Shown in pieces: positions 25,110 to 33,274 of a DNA stretch of 64,000 nucleotides. Each line of letters begins with the position of its first letter. Position 1 is the stretch's first letter. The notes beneath the pieces were generated by a model. It did no database searches. It saw only the letters and a program-made list of their open reading frames with translations, and was not told the DNA's origin. This DNA is from Paraflavitalea devenefica. Lineage in GTDB: Bacteria; Bacteroidota; Bacteroidia; Chitinophagales; Chitinophagaceae. The translations under genes were made by a program, and so were the position numbers. The stretch covers positions 1,550,001 to 1,614,000 of the forward strand of contig NZ_JAARML010000001.1 of assembly GCF_011759375.1 (NCBI RefSeq), in the 5' to 3' direction.

Positions 25110-25258
25110 TATTGTTGATTGATTGATACACGGACACCAATATCCCAAAAACCGAATCCAATATCCAAGCCAAATCCTTTGAAAAGAACCAGTCTGACCT
25201 CCGGGAAAGACGCCCTAAAATCCAAAAAACCGAAGAAAGATCGTCCGGGAATCATTCA

Positions 25259-25381
25259 ATGAACGCGCTTAAAATCCAAATCCAAGTTGTCCAAGATCCT
25301 ACGAAAGAAGTAAAATTTGTACCTATTGATGACCCAGTTTTGTTGGTAAGGTTTCGTACAAAAGTTTTTGAGCAGTCCTGA
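25259..25381 (+). CDS. Candidate 40-residue small protein
   Basis: An ATG frame of 40 codons encodes a peptide beginning MNALKIQIQVVQDPTKEVKF and ending VRFRTKVFEQS. The frame is in fact open for 84 codons, back to a stop at 25124, but has no ATG, GTG or TTG upstream of 25259. It follows an orphan promoter and its stop codon lies inside the left arm of a perfect terminator hairpin. It could be a small protein, a remnant, or the 3' part of a non-coding RNA of ~290 bases. No family is recognised. Confidence 0.35.
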   Translation: MNALKIQIQVVQDPTKEVKFVPIDDPVLLVRFRTKVFEQS

Positions 25382-25406
25382 AGAAATTCAGGACTGTTTC
25401 ATTTTT
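25373..25406 (+). terminator. Perfect GAAA-loop terminator (plus strand)
   Basis: CAGTCCTGAA (25373-25382), loop GAAA, TTCAGGACTG (25387-25396), then TTTCATTTTT. A perfect 10-bp stem with a GNRA tetraloop. It has no annotated plus-strand gene upstream within 1.2 kb, so it implies an unrecognised transcript. Confidence 0.85.
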
Positions 25407-25440
25407 GGGGTATACCAGAGGATTGTGGATGCAACAGTTT

Positions 25441-25475
25441 AACAAAAACGGCCACGCTCCAGGGAGCGCGACCGT
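25441..25475 (-). terminator. Distal minus-strand terminator (copy 2)
   Basis: Arms at 25448-25459 and 25464-25475 pair over 12 bp; the two non-Watson-Crick pairs are G-U only when the minus strand is the RNA, and the minus strand then runs into TTTTTGTT. Shares 17 bases (AACAAAAACGGCCACGC) with the copy at 25611. Confidence 0.75.
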
Positions 25476-25610
25476 CCTCACTCAAAACCAAGGCCTGCAA
25501 AAGACAAAGCAGACCTATACAAAACGAACGTATTTTTCACGTAAATGGTTTTTGTAATATCAAAATGCTTAATAAAAAATTATTAACTGTAGTACTGTGT
25601 ACCTACCATC

Positions 25611-25641
25611 AACAAAAACGGCCACGCAGAAGCGCAGCCGT
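25611..25641 (-). terminator. Proximal terminator of the efflux operon (copy 1)
   Basis: Arms at 25618-25627 and 25632-25641 pair over 10 bp with two G-U pairs on the minus strand (C-A mismatches on the plus strand), followed on the minus strand by TTTTTGTT. It lies 53 bases past the tolC stop. Confidence 0.8.
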
Positions 25642-25693
25642 CACCTTTAAAACATGGTCCCCTCTCAGTAAGGACCAAACTAATCAACGTAGT

Positions 25694-27004
25694 TTAGAAT
25701 ATTTTTGAGCCTACCACTTTATGGCTTTCCAGCTTATCCAGTTGTGCCTGGTATTGAAGCTGTACCTGTTGCAGGTTGGCATTTTCCACATTGGTTTGTG
25801 CGTCCAGTAATTCCACATTGGTGATCAACCCTTCTTTAAAGCGTACCTGGGCCAGTTTATAGGCACGCTCTGCCTGCTGTACCAACACATTGGTATTACT
25901 TAGTTTTTCCTGCAGCCCCTTGTAATCCTGTTGCACGGTGGCCAGGTCCTTCCTGATATTCGATTCCAGCGTTTGCATGGACCTTTTAGCAGTTTCTATC
26001 TGTACCTGGGTTAGTTTTTGCCGTAACTTGGGGCGGTCTGATGACAGGATAGGGATTGCAATGCCGACGCCCACTGTGCCATTCAGCCGGAACTGATCAA
26101 TATCTGGTTGAATACCATTGCGCACCCCGCCACTGGCCGACCCCATGATGTTGGGCCTTGAACTGATGGAGGCTTCTTTTTTATCGTATTCGTATACGGC
26201 TATTTGCTTTTCAATGAGTTTGGCGTCGGAGTTATTGGTTTTCCAGTCACCGGGCTCCAATACCAGGTTCAGGGCATCTTCGCGGTAGGTATCGGCGCCG
26301 CTGGCTGCAATTTTTCCTTTGGTATCTACCCCGGAAAGCCACTGCATCAATACGTATTGTTTTTCCAGTTGGGTTTGCAGGTCATTCAGCCGGTTGGTGG
26401 CATTGGCAGTACGTACCTGTGTGGTGAGCAGATCGTATTCCAGTGCATCCCCGTTCCTGATCTTTGCCTGTATGAGCCGCTCATTCTCTTTCAGCGAGTT
26501 AATCTGATCCTGTTGTACCTGGATGCTTTTTTGCAGGAATTGTATGTTGTAGTAGATCTGTGCTACCTGATAAGCGATGGCGTTCCTGGTGTTATCAACG
26601 CTTTCCCTGTTCAATGTCCTTTGCGCTTCATTCCGGTCCAGTTGCAGTTTTGTTTTACCGAAATCATAGATCAGTTGCTTTACTGTCAGGGCAGCATTGT
26701 AATTATTATAGGGTTGAAAGGCCAGGGAGCTTTTCCCCGCTGGTGTTTCAAACTCTACCTTGGGCGAAGGCGCCATGAACTGGTAACTGAGATCGGTGGT
26801 TACTGTGGGTAAATAACCCGCTTTGATGATCTCCCCTCTTACGTCATCGGCTTTGAGTTGTTCCTCCAGTTCTTTAATGCGGGGATAGTTGGTAACTGCC
26901 GCCTGTATCAATCCTTTTAGTTGTTCATCTTTTATCGGTGATTCCTGCGCGCCCGCCGTTTGCAACAGCAGGAGCAACAGGGCTCCGGTTACTAATTGTT
27001 TCAT
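25694..27004 (-). CDS. TolC family outer membrane efflux protein
   Basis: A 436-residue outer-membrane channel, the last gene of the tetR-emrA-emrB-tolC operon. ATG 27004 is preferred over 27031 since it begins the signal peptide MKQLVTGALLLLLLQTAGAQ. The rest consists of two TolC-like repeats with long coiled helices (IQVQQDQINSLKENERLIQAK; VQIETAKRSMQTLESNIRKDL) and the closing TNVELLDAQTNVENANLQQ segment. It would form the outer exit duct for the EmrAB-type pump. Confidence 0.92.
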   Translation of the reverse strand: MKQLVTGALLLLLLQTAGAQESPIKDEQLKGLIQAAVTNYPRIKELEEQLKADDVRGEIIKAGYLPTVTTDLSYQFMAPSPKVEFETPAGKSSLAFQPYNNYNAALTVKQLIYDFGKTKLQLDRNEAQRTLNRESVDNTRNAIAYQVAQIYYNIQFLQKSIQVQQDQINSLKENERLIQAKIRNGDALEYDLLTTQVRTANATNRLNDLQTQLEKQYVLMQWLSGVDTKGKIAASGADTYREDALNLVLEPGDWKTNNSDAKLIEKQIAVYEYDKKEASISSRPNIMGSASGGVRNGIQPDIDQFRLNGTVGVGIAIPILSSDRPKLRQKLTQVQIETAKRSMQTLESNIRKDLATVQQDYKGLQEKLSNTNVLVQQAERAYKLAQVRFKEGLITNVELLDAQTNVENANLQQVQLQYQAQLDKLESHKVVGSKIF

Positions 27005-27049
27005 ACTACTTGTATTTATGCACATCTTCATGTTGTTGCCGGTTAAAAT

Positions 27050-28636
27050 TTAGTGAGCTGCCTCCATCGCTTCTTTGGCGGCCTTAGGGTCCTGGGCCGG
27101 TTTCTTTTTCACCCGCAGGAATACTACCAGTGGTAATACCAGCAGGAAGAAAATACCAATGAGCCTGAATGTATCGAGGTAAGCGAGGTAATAAGCCTGC
27201 TTGTCTACTGCCAGGTCTATTATTTTATGCGCTTTGGCTGTAGCGGTGGTAATATCACTGCCTGTTTGGGCAATCATGTTACCGGTTATAGCATTTACTC
27301 TTTCTGTAAAAGCTGCTGCGCCATCATAGGTGTTGGCCACCATGTTGTTCCTGTGCTGGGCGTAGCGCTGGCTGATAAAGTTGTTGGCCAGGGCAATACC
27401 AAAGGCGCCACCTATCTGCCGTATCATATTGTTGAGGGAAATGCCGGCCGCATAGTCTTTGGGTGGAAGTCCTGCTACTGCCTGATTGATCAATGGCAAT
27501 TGCGACATAGAGATACCAAAGGCCCGGATAAGCAGGGGAATAAAAAATGCCCAGCGGCCTACGTCCGGACTTACACCGGCGCTTGTCCAGCAATAAATGG
27601 TGAATAGGATAAAGCCTACAACAATGAATGGTATAGGCGAAACACCTTTGCTCATCATGCGGCCAATGACGGGCATCATGATCACACCGGCCAGTGTAGG
27701 CGGTAAGAGGGATAAGCCCGTTTCCAACGCTGAATAACCCAATACCCGTTGTGCCAATACCGGATAAACGAATACAGAGGTAAAAAGACCAAGCCCGGCT
27801 ACAAAAGTAAAAACGAGCGTGAATGCATAGCTCCGTTTTTTCAGTATGCGCAGGTTCACTACCGGTGTTGATGTCTTCAATTCCCAAACTATAAACCCGA
27901 TTACACCTATTGCTGCCAATACAGCGCTTACACGGATGGCATTGCTGCTAAACCAATCTTCCGATTCCCCTCTCTCCAGTACAAACTGTAAACAACCAAT
28001 GCCCACCATTAGTAATGCTATACCCATGTAGTCAATAGATAGCTGGTCTTTTTTCTTCCCTTCGCCCTCTTTTTTATCAATGAAGATCATGGCCAGTATG
28101 GTGGCAATGACACCTACGGGCAGGTTTACCAGGAACATCCAGGGCCAGGAGAAGTGTTCTATGAGATAGCCGCCTACGGTAGGGCCGAGCGTAGGCCCTA
28201 ATATCAATCCCATTCCAAACAGACCTGCGGCCATGGGCCGGTCTTCCGGCTTGAATGAATCGAACAGGATAGCCTGCGAAGTAGATAATAAAGCCCCGCC
28301 GCCAATACCTTGTATAAACCGCCATACAATCAGTTCCACCAGGTTGGTTGATTGCGCACACATATAGGAGGCAATGGTGAAGATGATCATGGATACGATG
28401 TAGTAATTCTTGCGGCCAAAGTACTCAGCGAGCCAGCCGGTCATAGGTATGATGATCACATTGGCGATGGCATAGGCCGTGATCACCCAGCTTACATCTT
28501 CAATGTTTACGCCTAGGCTACCGGCCATCTCACTCAACCCCACGTTCACGATAGAGGTATCTATCAGCTCCATAACGGCGGCCGTTACGGTAGTGAGGAC
28601 TATTATAAATTTGGCAAATCCTTTTGGACTGGACAT
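27050..28636 (-). CDS. DHA2-family MFS drug exporter (EmrB/QacA type)
   Basis: A 528-residue inner-membrane transporter with about 14 transmembrane helices. The first helix carries MELIDTSIVNVGLSEM (membrane Asp-Thr of DHA2 pumps), motif A-like GWLAEYFGRKNYY follows, and the antiporter motif C is GLILGPTLGPTVGGYL. It would use the proton gradient to export drugs, working with the HlyD-family adaptor encoded upstream and the TolC protein downstream. Substrate not predictable. Confidence 0.93.
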   Translation of the reverse strand: MSSPKGFAKFIIVLTTVTAAVMELIDTSIVNVGLSEMAGSLGVNIEDVSWVITAYAIANVIIIPMTGWLAEYFGRKNYYIVSMIIFTIASYMCAQSTNLVELIVWRFIQGIGGGALLSTSQAILFDSFKPEDRPMAAGLFGMGLILGPTLGPTVGGYLIEHFSWPWMFLVNLPVGVIATILAMIFIDKKEGEGKKKDQLSIDYMGIALLMVGIGCLQFVLERGESEDWFSSNAIRVSAVLAAIGVIGFIVWELKTSTPVVNLRILKKRSYAFTLVFTFVAGLGLFTSVFVYPVLAQRVLGYSALETGLSLLPPTLAGVIMMPVIGRMMSKGVSPIPFIVVGFILFTIYCWTSAGVSPDVGRWAFFIPLLIRAFGISMSQLPLINQAVAGLPPKDYAAGISLNNMIRQIGGAFGIALANNFISQRYAQHRNNMVANTYDGAAAFTERVNAITGNMIAQTGSDITTATAKAHKIIDLAVDKQAYYLAYLDTFRLIGIFFLLVLPLVVFLRVKKKPAQDPKAAKEAMEAAH

Positions 28637-28760
28637 AGTTTTATGTTAATCGTGACCCGGCAAAACCTGCATCGTGAGATAAAGAATCCTGTTCCGGTAT
28701 TCCCTGTGGGAATGCGGGTTTCTTCCTCTTACGACGAAGACCGTTCTGGGTTATGGCTTA

Positions 28761-29816
28761 TTAATTCAGTGGAACACTTACAAATACACTAAGTCCTGCT
28801 CTCAATATTTCCTTGTGTTGGGTAAGATCACTGATGGCAATCTTAACAGGTATACGTTGTGTTACTTTTACGAAGTTACCACTGGCATTATCTGGCGGCA
28901 GTAAGGCAAACCTGGCGCCGGTAGCATCACTGAGACTTTCCACTGATCCTTTTAATTTCAGATCGGGATAGGCATCTACTTCAATATCTACAGGCATGCC
29001 GGGATGCAGCCGTGTGATCTGGTTCTCTTTGAAGTTAGCCACGATCCAGTAGGTGGTGTCATTCACGATGGTGAATAACGGAGCGCCTGCCTGTACATAC
29101 TGACCTTCTGATATGTTTTTTTTACCAATTTTTCCTGCCTGGGGAGCATAGATCTTAGTATAAGATATTTTCAGTTTCTGCTGCTCAATCTGCGCTTTCC
29201 TTACTTCAATGTTGGCAGCAGCTTTTTGTACAGCGGCCTGCAATACACTGATACGGCTTTCTGCACTGGCCAGGTCATTATGGCTGTTGTCGAGCTCTTT
29301 TACCAGCGTTTCGTAATCGTATTTCGCATCATCCAATTGCTTTTGTGTAACGGCCGCTTCTGCAAAGAGGTTCTTGTTGCGGTTATAATCCTTCTGGGCT
29401 TTTTCGAGCTTTACCTGGTTGATGTCAATGTCTCCTTCGTTTACACGGAGTGAAACGAGGGCATTGTTGAGGGCAGCTTTGGCGTTGCTGAGATCGGCTT
29501 GTGCAGCCTGGTAATCAGCTTCCAGTTGAAGGAGCTGGCTCTGCAGTTCGGCATCATCCAATTCCACCACCAATTGGCCGGCTTTTACCGAGTCGTAGTC
29601 TTTTACGGCAATGCTTTTTACATAACCTGCCACACGTGGCAATACAGGAACCAGTTGCGTTTCTACCTGTGCATTGTCGGTGCTTTCATGACGCATTGAA
29701 TAGCTGATCTTTGTGTAACCATAATAGCCACCGGCTATCAGTATAACTCCTAAAATAATGAAGCGTAAGGGAGATTTCTTTTTTTTGGGTGTTTGGTTAT
29801 TCGGTTGATTTTCCAT
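28761..29816 (-). CDS. HlyD/EmrA family membrane fusion protein
   Basis: A 351-residue periplasmic adaptor with one N-terminal transmembrane helix (~17-36) after a basic tail. The body has the split biotinyl/lipoyl domain (LVPVLPRVAGYVKSIAVKDY ... YAPQAGKIGKKNISEGQYV), a long coiled-coil hairpin (~95-205) and a beta-barrel region. EmrA-type rather than AcrA-type, as it is membrane-anchored and paired with a 14-helix MFS protein. Confidence 0.93.
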   Translation of the reverse strand: MENQPNNQTPKKKKSPLRFIILGVILIAGGYYGYTKISYSMRHESTDNAQVETQLVPVLPRVAGYVKSIAVKDYDSVKAGQLVVELDDAELQSQLLQLEADYQAAQADLSNAKAALNNALVSLRVNEGDIDINQVKLEKAQKDYNRNKNLFAEAAVTQKQLDDAKYDYETLVKELDNSHNDLASAESRISVLQAAVQKAAANIEVRKAQIEQQKLKISYTKIYAPQAGKIGKKNISEGQYVQAGAPLFTIVNDTTYWIVANFKENQITRLHPGMPVDIEVDAYPDLKLKGSVESLSDATGARFALLPPDNASGNFVKVTQRIPVKIAISDLTQHKEILRAGLSVFVSVPLN

Positions 29817-29836
29817 AACTATAAAAACAATTAATA

Positions 29837-30469
29837 TTATTTTGCCTCAAGATGGGCGCGGAACAGATCCTTGAGATGCGTTTTTAGCCTCACTGTGACC
29901 TTTTTCCTGTATTCGTCATCATCTGTGCTGTCTATTTTTAACAGGGCACAATACACATTTTTGATTTTAACCACCTGGGTAATGGTACCCATCAGCGTGG
30001 CCATGGTCATTTCTACATCTACCCTGCGAAAGGCCTGTTTGCGTTGCCCTTCTGCTATGATCTTCTTAATGCGCTCAAGGTTCTGCATTTTGATGTCGGT
30101 GATCAATTCCTTGATCTCCTTTGAACGGCCGGTATTGTATTCCTGGGACAGGATGTTGTGAAAGCGGCTGTTGTTGATGATGCGCTCCACATAAAAATCA
30201 ATGATCCATTCTATCTTTTCCCAGGGGCTTTGCAATTGATCATTGGTCCTTTCCTCCAATGCGGAGATGGAGGTACTGAAGCGGTATTCTATCAGCTCTT
30301 TTAATAAGTTCTCCTTCGACCCAAAGTAATAGGAGATCATGGCCAGGTTTACGCTGGCAAGCTGAGCGATATCCCGGACCGAAGTGCCGTCAAACCCTTT
30401 TTCTGCAAATAACTCTTCTGCTATGAGCAGGATATGCTCCCGCTTATCTGTTTTTTCCACCGGACTCAT
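29837..30469 (-). CDS. TetR/AcrR family repressor of the efflux operon
   Basis: A 210-residue regulator starting at ATG 30469 (a TTG at 30505 would overlap the promoter). The HTH is at ~residues 10-55: HILLIAEELFAEKGFDGTSV, then DIAQLASVNLAMISYYFGSKENLL with the YYFGSKE signature. The C-terminal helical domain should bind the inducer. First gene of the operon; two palindromic operators lie over its promoter, so autorepression relieved by pump substrates is likely. Confidence 0.92.
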   Translation of the reverse strand: MSPVEKTDKREHILLIAEELFAEKGFDGTSVRDIAQLASVNLAMISYYFGSKENLLKELIEYRFSTSISALEERTNDQLQSPWEKIEWIIDFYVERIINNSRFHNILSQEYNTGRSKEIKELITDIKMQNLERIKKIIAEGQRKQAFRRVDVEMTMATLMGTITQVVKIKNVYCALLKIDSTDDDEYRKKVTVRLKTHLKDLFRAHLEAK

Positions 30470-30492
30470 TTGGCAATGCTTTAATGCTGGTA

Positions 30493-30522
30493 CAAAATTA
30501 AACAAACGTTTAAATTAAACAA
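30493..30522 (-). promoter_or_regulatory. Efflux operon promoter, TTG-N19-TAATTTTG
   Basis: On the minus strand TTG (complement of 30520-30522) and TAATTTTG (complement of 30493-30500) are 19 bases apart. Both elements are overlapped by the palindromes at 30498-30513 and 30515-30530. Confidence 0.7.
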
Positions 30523-30530
30523 TCGTTTAA
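30498..30530. promoter_or_regulatory. Two tandem TetR operators
   Basis: TTAAAC-AAAC-GTTTAA (30498-30513) and TTAAAC-AATC-GTTTAA (30515-30530): identical 6-bp palindromic arms, four-base centres, 17 bases centre to centre. They lie 29-61 bases upstream of the tetR ATG and cover both promoter elements. Confidence 0.8.
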
Positions 30531-30611
30531 TTGAGAATCTTTGTTATTATTTTGTTATCCGGGTGATGGTTGCTGAGGTAATTGGGTAGTCTGGTATTTT
30601 TATCATGAGGC

Positions 30612-30641
30612 TTGCATAAGCCGCGTAAACGGCTAATTTTG
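30612..30641 (+). promoter_or_regulatory. Promoter TTG-N19-TAATTTTG for the 542-aa gene
   Basis: TTG at 30612-30614 and TAATTTTG at 30634-30641, an exact consensus fit. Predicted start ~30647, leader ~33 bases to ATG 30680. Confidence 0.65.
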
Positions 30642-30679
30642 TGTGTTATTTACAATTAATTATTTAAAATCTAATTTCT

Positions 30680-32308
30680 ATGAAACAGAGCCGCGCCCTG
30701 CTCTTTTTATGCGTATGTTTTTTTGTTTCCCACTTTTCTTACTCCCAGACGGTTCAATACCCGGAGTTTCCTGTTTCTATTTACCGGTACGCACAGGACC
30801 AGCGATACAGTGACCATAAAAGTATTGTCTACGTGGCTGATGTAGACGAGTCATTACTGACCACCCTGTTCCCGGTGAAACCGAAGAAAAACACATTTAA
30901 TAAGGGGAAGGAAGGGGAAGCCAATATTGATTCGTTCCGGATGAGCATTGGCCAGGAATTGTCAAGAGCGGGCGTGGAAGCGCAATGGGGCAAGGAGCCA
31001 GACCTGGCCATTGTGATCATTGTGAACAGTTTTTCTGCGTCGCTTATCAATGCCGGCAGTTTTGGCACCAATACTTACAGCCTGAGCGGTAAAGCGAAGC
31101 TGGCTGTTATGAACAGCAAGAAAGAACCTTATTTGATCAAGGAGGTGAATATTTCCGAGCAGATCCAGCAGGATGTTAACAAGCTTATTAAGAACTCTTT
31201 TACAGAGGAACTGGCCAACCAGAAAGCAGCAGAGAATTACAGCTTAATGTTCCAGGTGATTAAACGGATGGCCATCCGTGCAGAAGATACTTATATGAAC
31301 TCTTTCAAAAACCGGACTGTTACTCTGCCCAGTGTGTACCGTGCCGCCAAAAAATATCCTGAGCTGGTATTTTTTGATTCTTTAAACAGCCGCCTGGTAG
31401 CTGACCTGAATAAGAAAGCCGTGACTGATTATAAACAGTTCATAGTTCCTTATGAGACTGAGATCACTACTTTTATTAATAAGGAATTTCCCAAAGGTTA
31501 TGATGCGAAGGATATTAAAGTAGCGGGTAATTCTACCCTGGCTTTCCTGTATTACCTGGCGTATGATACGGTGAAGCTGAAGCAATCGCTGGACTTCCTG
31601 TATGAGAACGGTACTAAATTCCTGGGCAACAGATTGGAGTATACTGATCGTAAGCCATACCAGGTGGAAGCGGCTGCTTATTATAGCAGTTTAAGCGCAC
31701 CCAAGATAAGGCCTGACTCTACTTCGGGAGATGTAAAAGCCATTTTTGGCGGAACAGAGAAAAGCAACGAAGGCTGGCTGGTGCTGGAGAAAGGCGATAC
31801 ACTGAAGGGCAAACATATTGCCCAGCAAATGAATGGCACTATAATTGACCTGGATGGCTCCAACAAAGTACTTTTTGAATATACCAATGAGAAAGGAAAG
31901 ACGGTCCGTAAGAGCTTTAAGTATGGAGAAGTCAAAACACTTTGCTTTAATCAGCGTGTATTCGAGAGCCACAAGTTTAAGCCTAATATGGCGCAGGCAG
32001 GCGCCCTGAGTATGGACCTGTTAAGGGCCCGCGATTATATGTTGGAGGTGATCTATAACAGCGCGAAGATAAAAGTGTATAAAGATACTTATGGCAATGA
32101 GCCGACGAATGCTGTATTGTTTGCCCGTCCGGGTGAAGCAGAACTGGCCAACCAGGGAAAAGACTGGAATAAGAAAAAGCCGGAGATGATGAAAGAGTAT
32201 TTTAAGGATTGTCCTGCCGTATTGACCAACCTGGAAAAAGCAGGCTATGATTTCAACAATGAGAAAGGATATGTACAGATGGCGAATGATTATGCTACCT
32301 GTAAATAA
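30680..32308 (+). CDS. Secreted protein of unknown function
   Basis: A 542-residue protein with a signal peptide cut after SYSQ (residue ~23). The first half (IYRYAQDQRYSDHKSIVYVADV; DLAIVIIVNSFSASLIN; GSFGTNTYSLSGKAKLAVMN) resembles a periplasmic lipoprotein-like fold; the second half has a helical segment (~280-320) and a beta segment (GWLVLEKGDTLKGKHIAQQM) that looks like a small barrel repeated in Bacteroidota proteins. No family could be named. It has its own promoter and a terminator follows at 32373. Confidence 0.7.
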   Translation: MKQSRALLFLCVCFFVSHFSYSQTVQYPEFPVSIYRYAQDQRYSDHKSIVYVADVDESLLTTLFPVKPKKNTFNKGKEGEANIDSFRMSIGQELSRAGVEAQWGKEPDLAIVIIVNSFSASLINAGSFGTNTYSLSGKAKLAVMNSKKEPYLIKEVNISEQIQQDVNKLIKNSFTEELANQKAAENYSLMFQVIKRMAIRAEDTYMNSFKNRTVTLPSVYRAAKKYPELVFFDSLNSRLVADLNKKAVTDYKQFIVPYETEITTFINKEFPKGYDAKDIKVAGNSTLAFLYYLAYDTVKLKQSLDFLYENGTKFLGNRLEYTDRKPYQVEAAAYYSSLSAPKIRPDSTSGDVKAIFGGTEKSNEGWLVLEKGDTLKGKHIAQQMNGTIIDLDGSNKVLFEYTNEKGKTVRKSFKYGEVKTLCFNQRVFESHKFKPNMAQAGALSMDLLRARDYMLEVIYNSAKIKVYKDTYGNEPTNAVLFARPGEAELANQGKDWNKKKPEMMKEYFKDCPAVLTNLEKAGYDFNNEKGYVQMANDYATCK

Positions 32309-32372
32309 TTGATAAGGATATTATAGATACTGCAGCGCTGCAAAAGCTGCGCGGCAAAATTTCAGCTTACAG

Positions 32373-32404
32373 AACCGGCTTTTAACAGGCCGGTTTTGTA
32401 TTTT
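32373..32404 (+). terminator. Terminator after the 542-aa secreted protein
   Basis: AACCGGC (32373-32379) and GCCGGTT (32389-32395) with a nine-base loop, then TTGTATTTT. Confidence 0.75.
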
Positions 32405-32591
32405 AACAAATATTCCCATTCAGCGGCAAGGTTGTGCATGTTCTTGCCCGATCCCACTATTAATATTGTATAAACAAAGTTCCCCGTTTAAAGTATACGA
32501 TATGTTTATTTAGCTGGTAACCACAACACTATATTAATGTTGATTGGTATGGCATGTCCTTTGATTTATTACCTGTGTAAAATCAATCATT

Positions 32592-33152
32592 ATGAAAAAG
32601 ATTGTAGTAATGGCGGCGCTTGCCTGTTGCGTAGTAAGCTTTACACAGGCGCAATTAACGCCGGGTATCAAAGGCGGGTTGAATATTACGGACGTTTCCA
32701 ATTTCAATGGTGATAACCGTATAAGCGGCCACGTTGGTGTGTTCCTGCACCACACTATTAATTCCCGCTGGTGCATACAACCCGAATTACTTTATTCCGG
32801 TCAGGGGCAAAAATATATGACCGGTGAAGGCGAACGTACCCTGGCGCTTAGTTACATCCAGGTACCTGTTATGGTACAATATTATGCCGTAAAGCAATTG
32901 TATTTTGAAGCTGGCCCGCAGATAGCTTTCCTTACTTCTGCCAAATCAAAAGGTAATGGTAACGACACAGAGGTAGACGGAAACTATAATAAAGCCGACT
33001 TTGGCCTGAATCTGGGTGTGGGTATAGCTGCTACCAGACAATTAGGTTTCTATGGCCGTTATCATGCAGGGTTAACAGACATTTCGAAGAATAACAATGT
33101 AACAAATATGAACCGTGGTGGCCAATTGGGCATGTACGTGCGGTTACACTAA
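32592..33152 (+). CDS. Porin family outer membrane beta-barrel protein
   Basis: A 186-residue protein with a signal peptide (MKKIVVMAALACCVVSFTQAQ) and an eight-stranded barrel pattern: TPGIKGGLNITDVSNF, SRWCIQPELLYSGQGQKY, LYFEAGPQIAFLTSAKSK, FGLNLGVGIAATRQLGFYGRYHAGLTDI. This is the PF13568-type small barrel common in Bacteroidota. Function unknown; often cell-envelope or stress related. Confidence 0.85.
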   Translation: MKKIVVMAALACCVVSFTQAQLTPGIKGGLNITDVSNFNGDNRISGHVGVFLHHTINSRWCIQPELLYSGQGQKYMTGEGERTLALSYIQVPVMVQYYAVKQLYFEAGPQIAFLTSAKSKGNGNDTEVDGNYNKADFGLNLGVGIAATRQLGFYGRYHAGLTDISKNNNVTNMNRGGQLGMYVRLH

Positions 33153-33181
33153 GTTAAGTAGCGTTTAAATTAATATCCATT

Positions 33182-33210
33182 ACAAAAAGGCCGGGTAGAC
33201 ACCCGGCCTT
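33182..33210 (-). terminator. Terminator of the TonB receptor gene
   Basis: Perfect 10-bp stem AAGGCCGGGT / ACCCGGCCTT with loop AGAC. On the minus strand it runs into TTTTTGTA, as expected past the receptor stop at 33275. Confidence 0.85.
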
Positions 33211-33274
33211 GTAACCTTCCGGTTGAGATACCGGCAAAACGGCTATAAGAAAAACAAAACAATACTTAAATGCT

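Larger units (their letters stand above)
24918..25693. other. Long gap holding an unannotated transcript and twin terminators
   Basis: This 776-base gap lies between the SDR gene (5' end at 24917, transcribed away) and tolC (3' end at 25694). It holds a good promoter (25079-25109), a 40-codon frame (25259-25381), a plus-strand terminator (25373-25406) and two minus-strand terminator hairpins (25441-25475 and 25611-25641). The remaining AT-rich parts show nothing clear. Confidence 0.7.
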
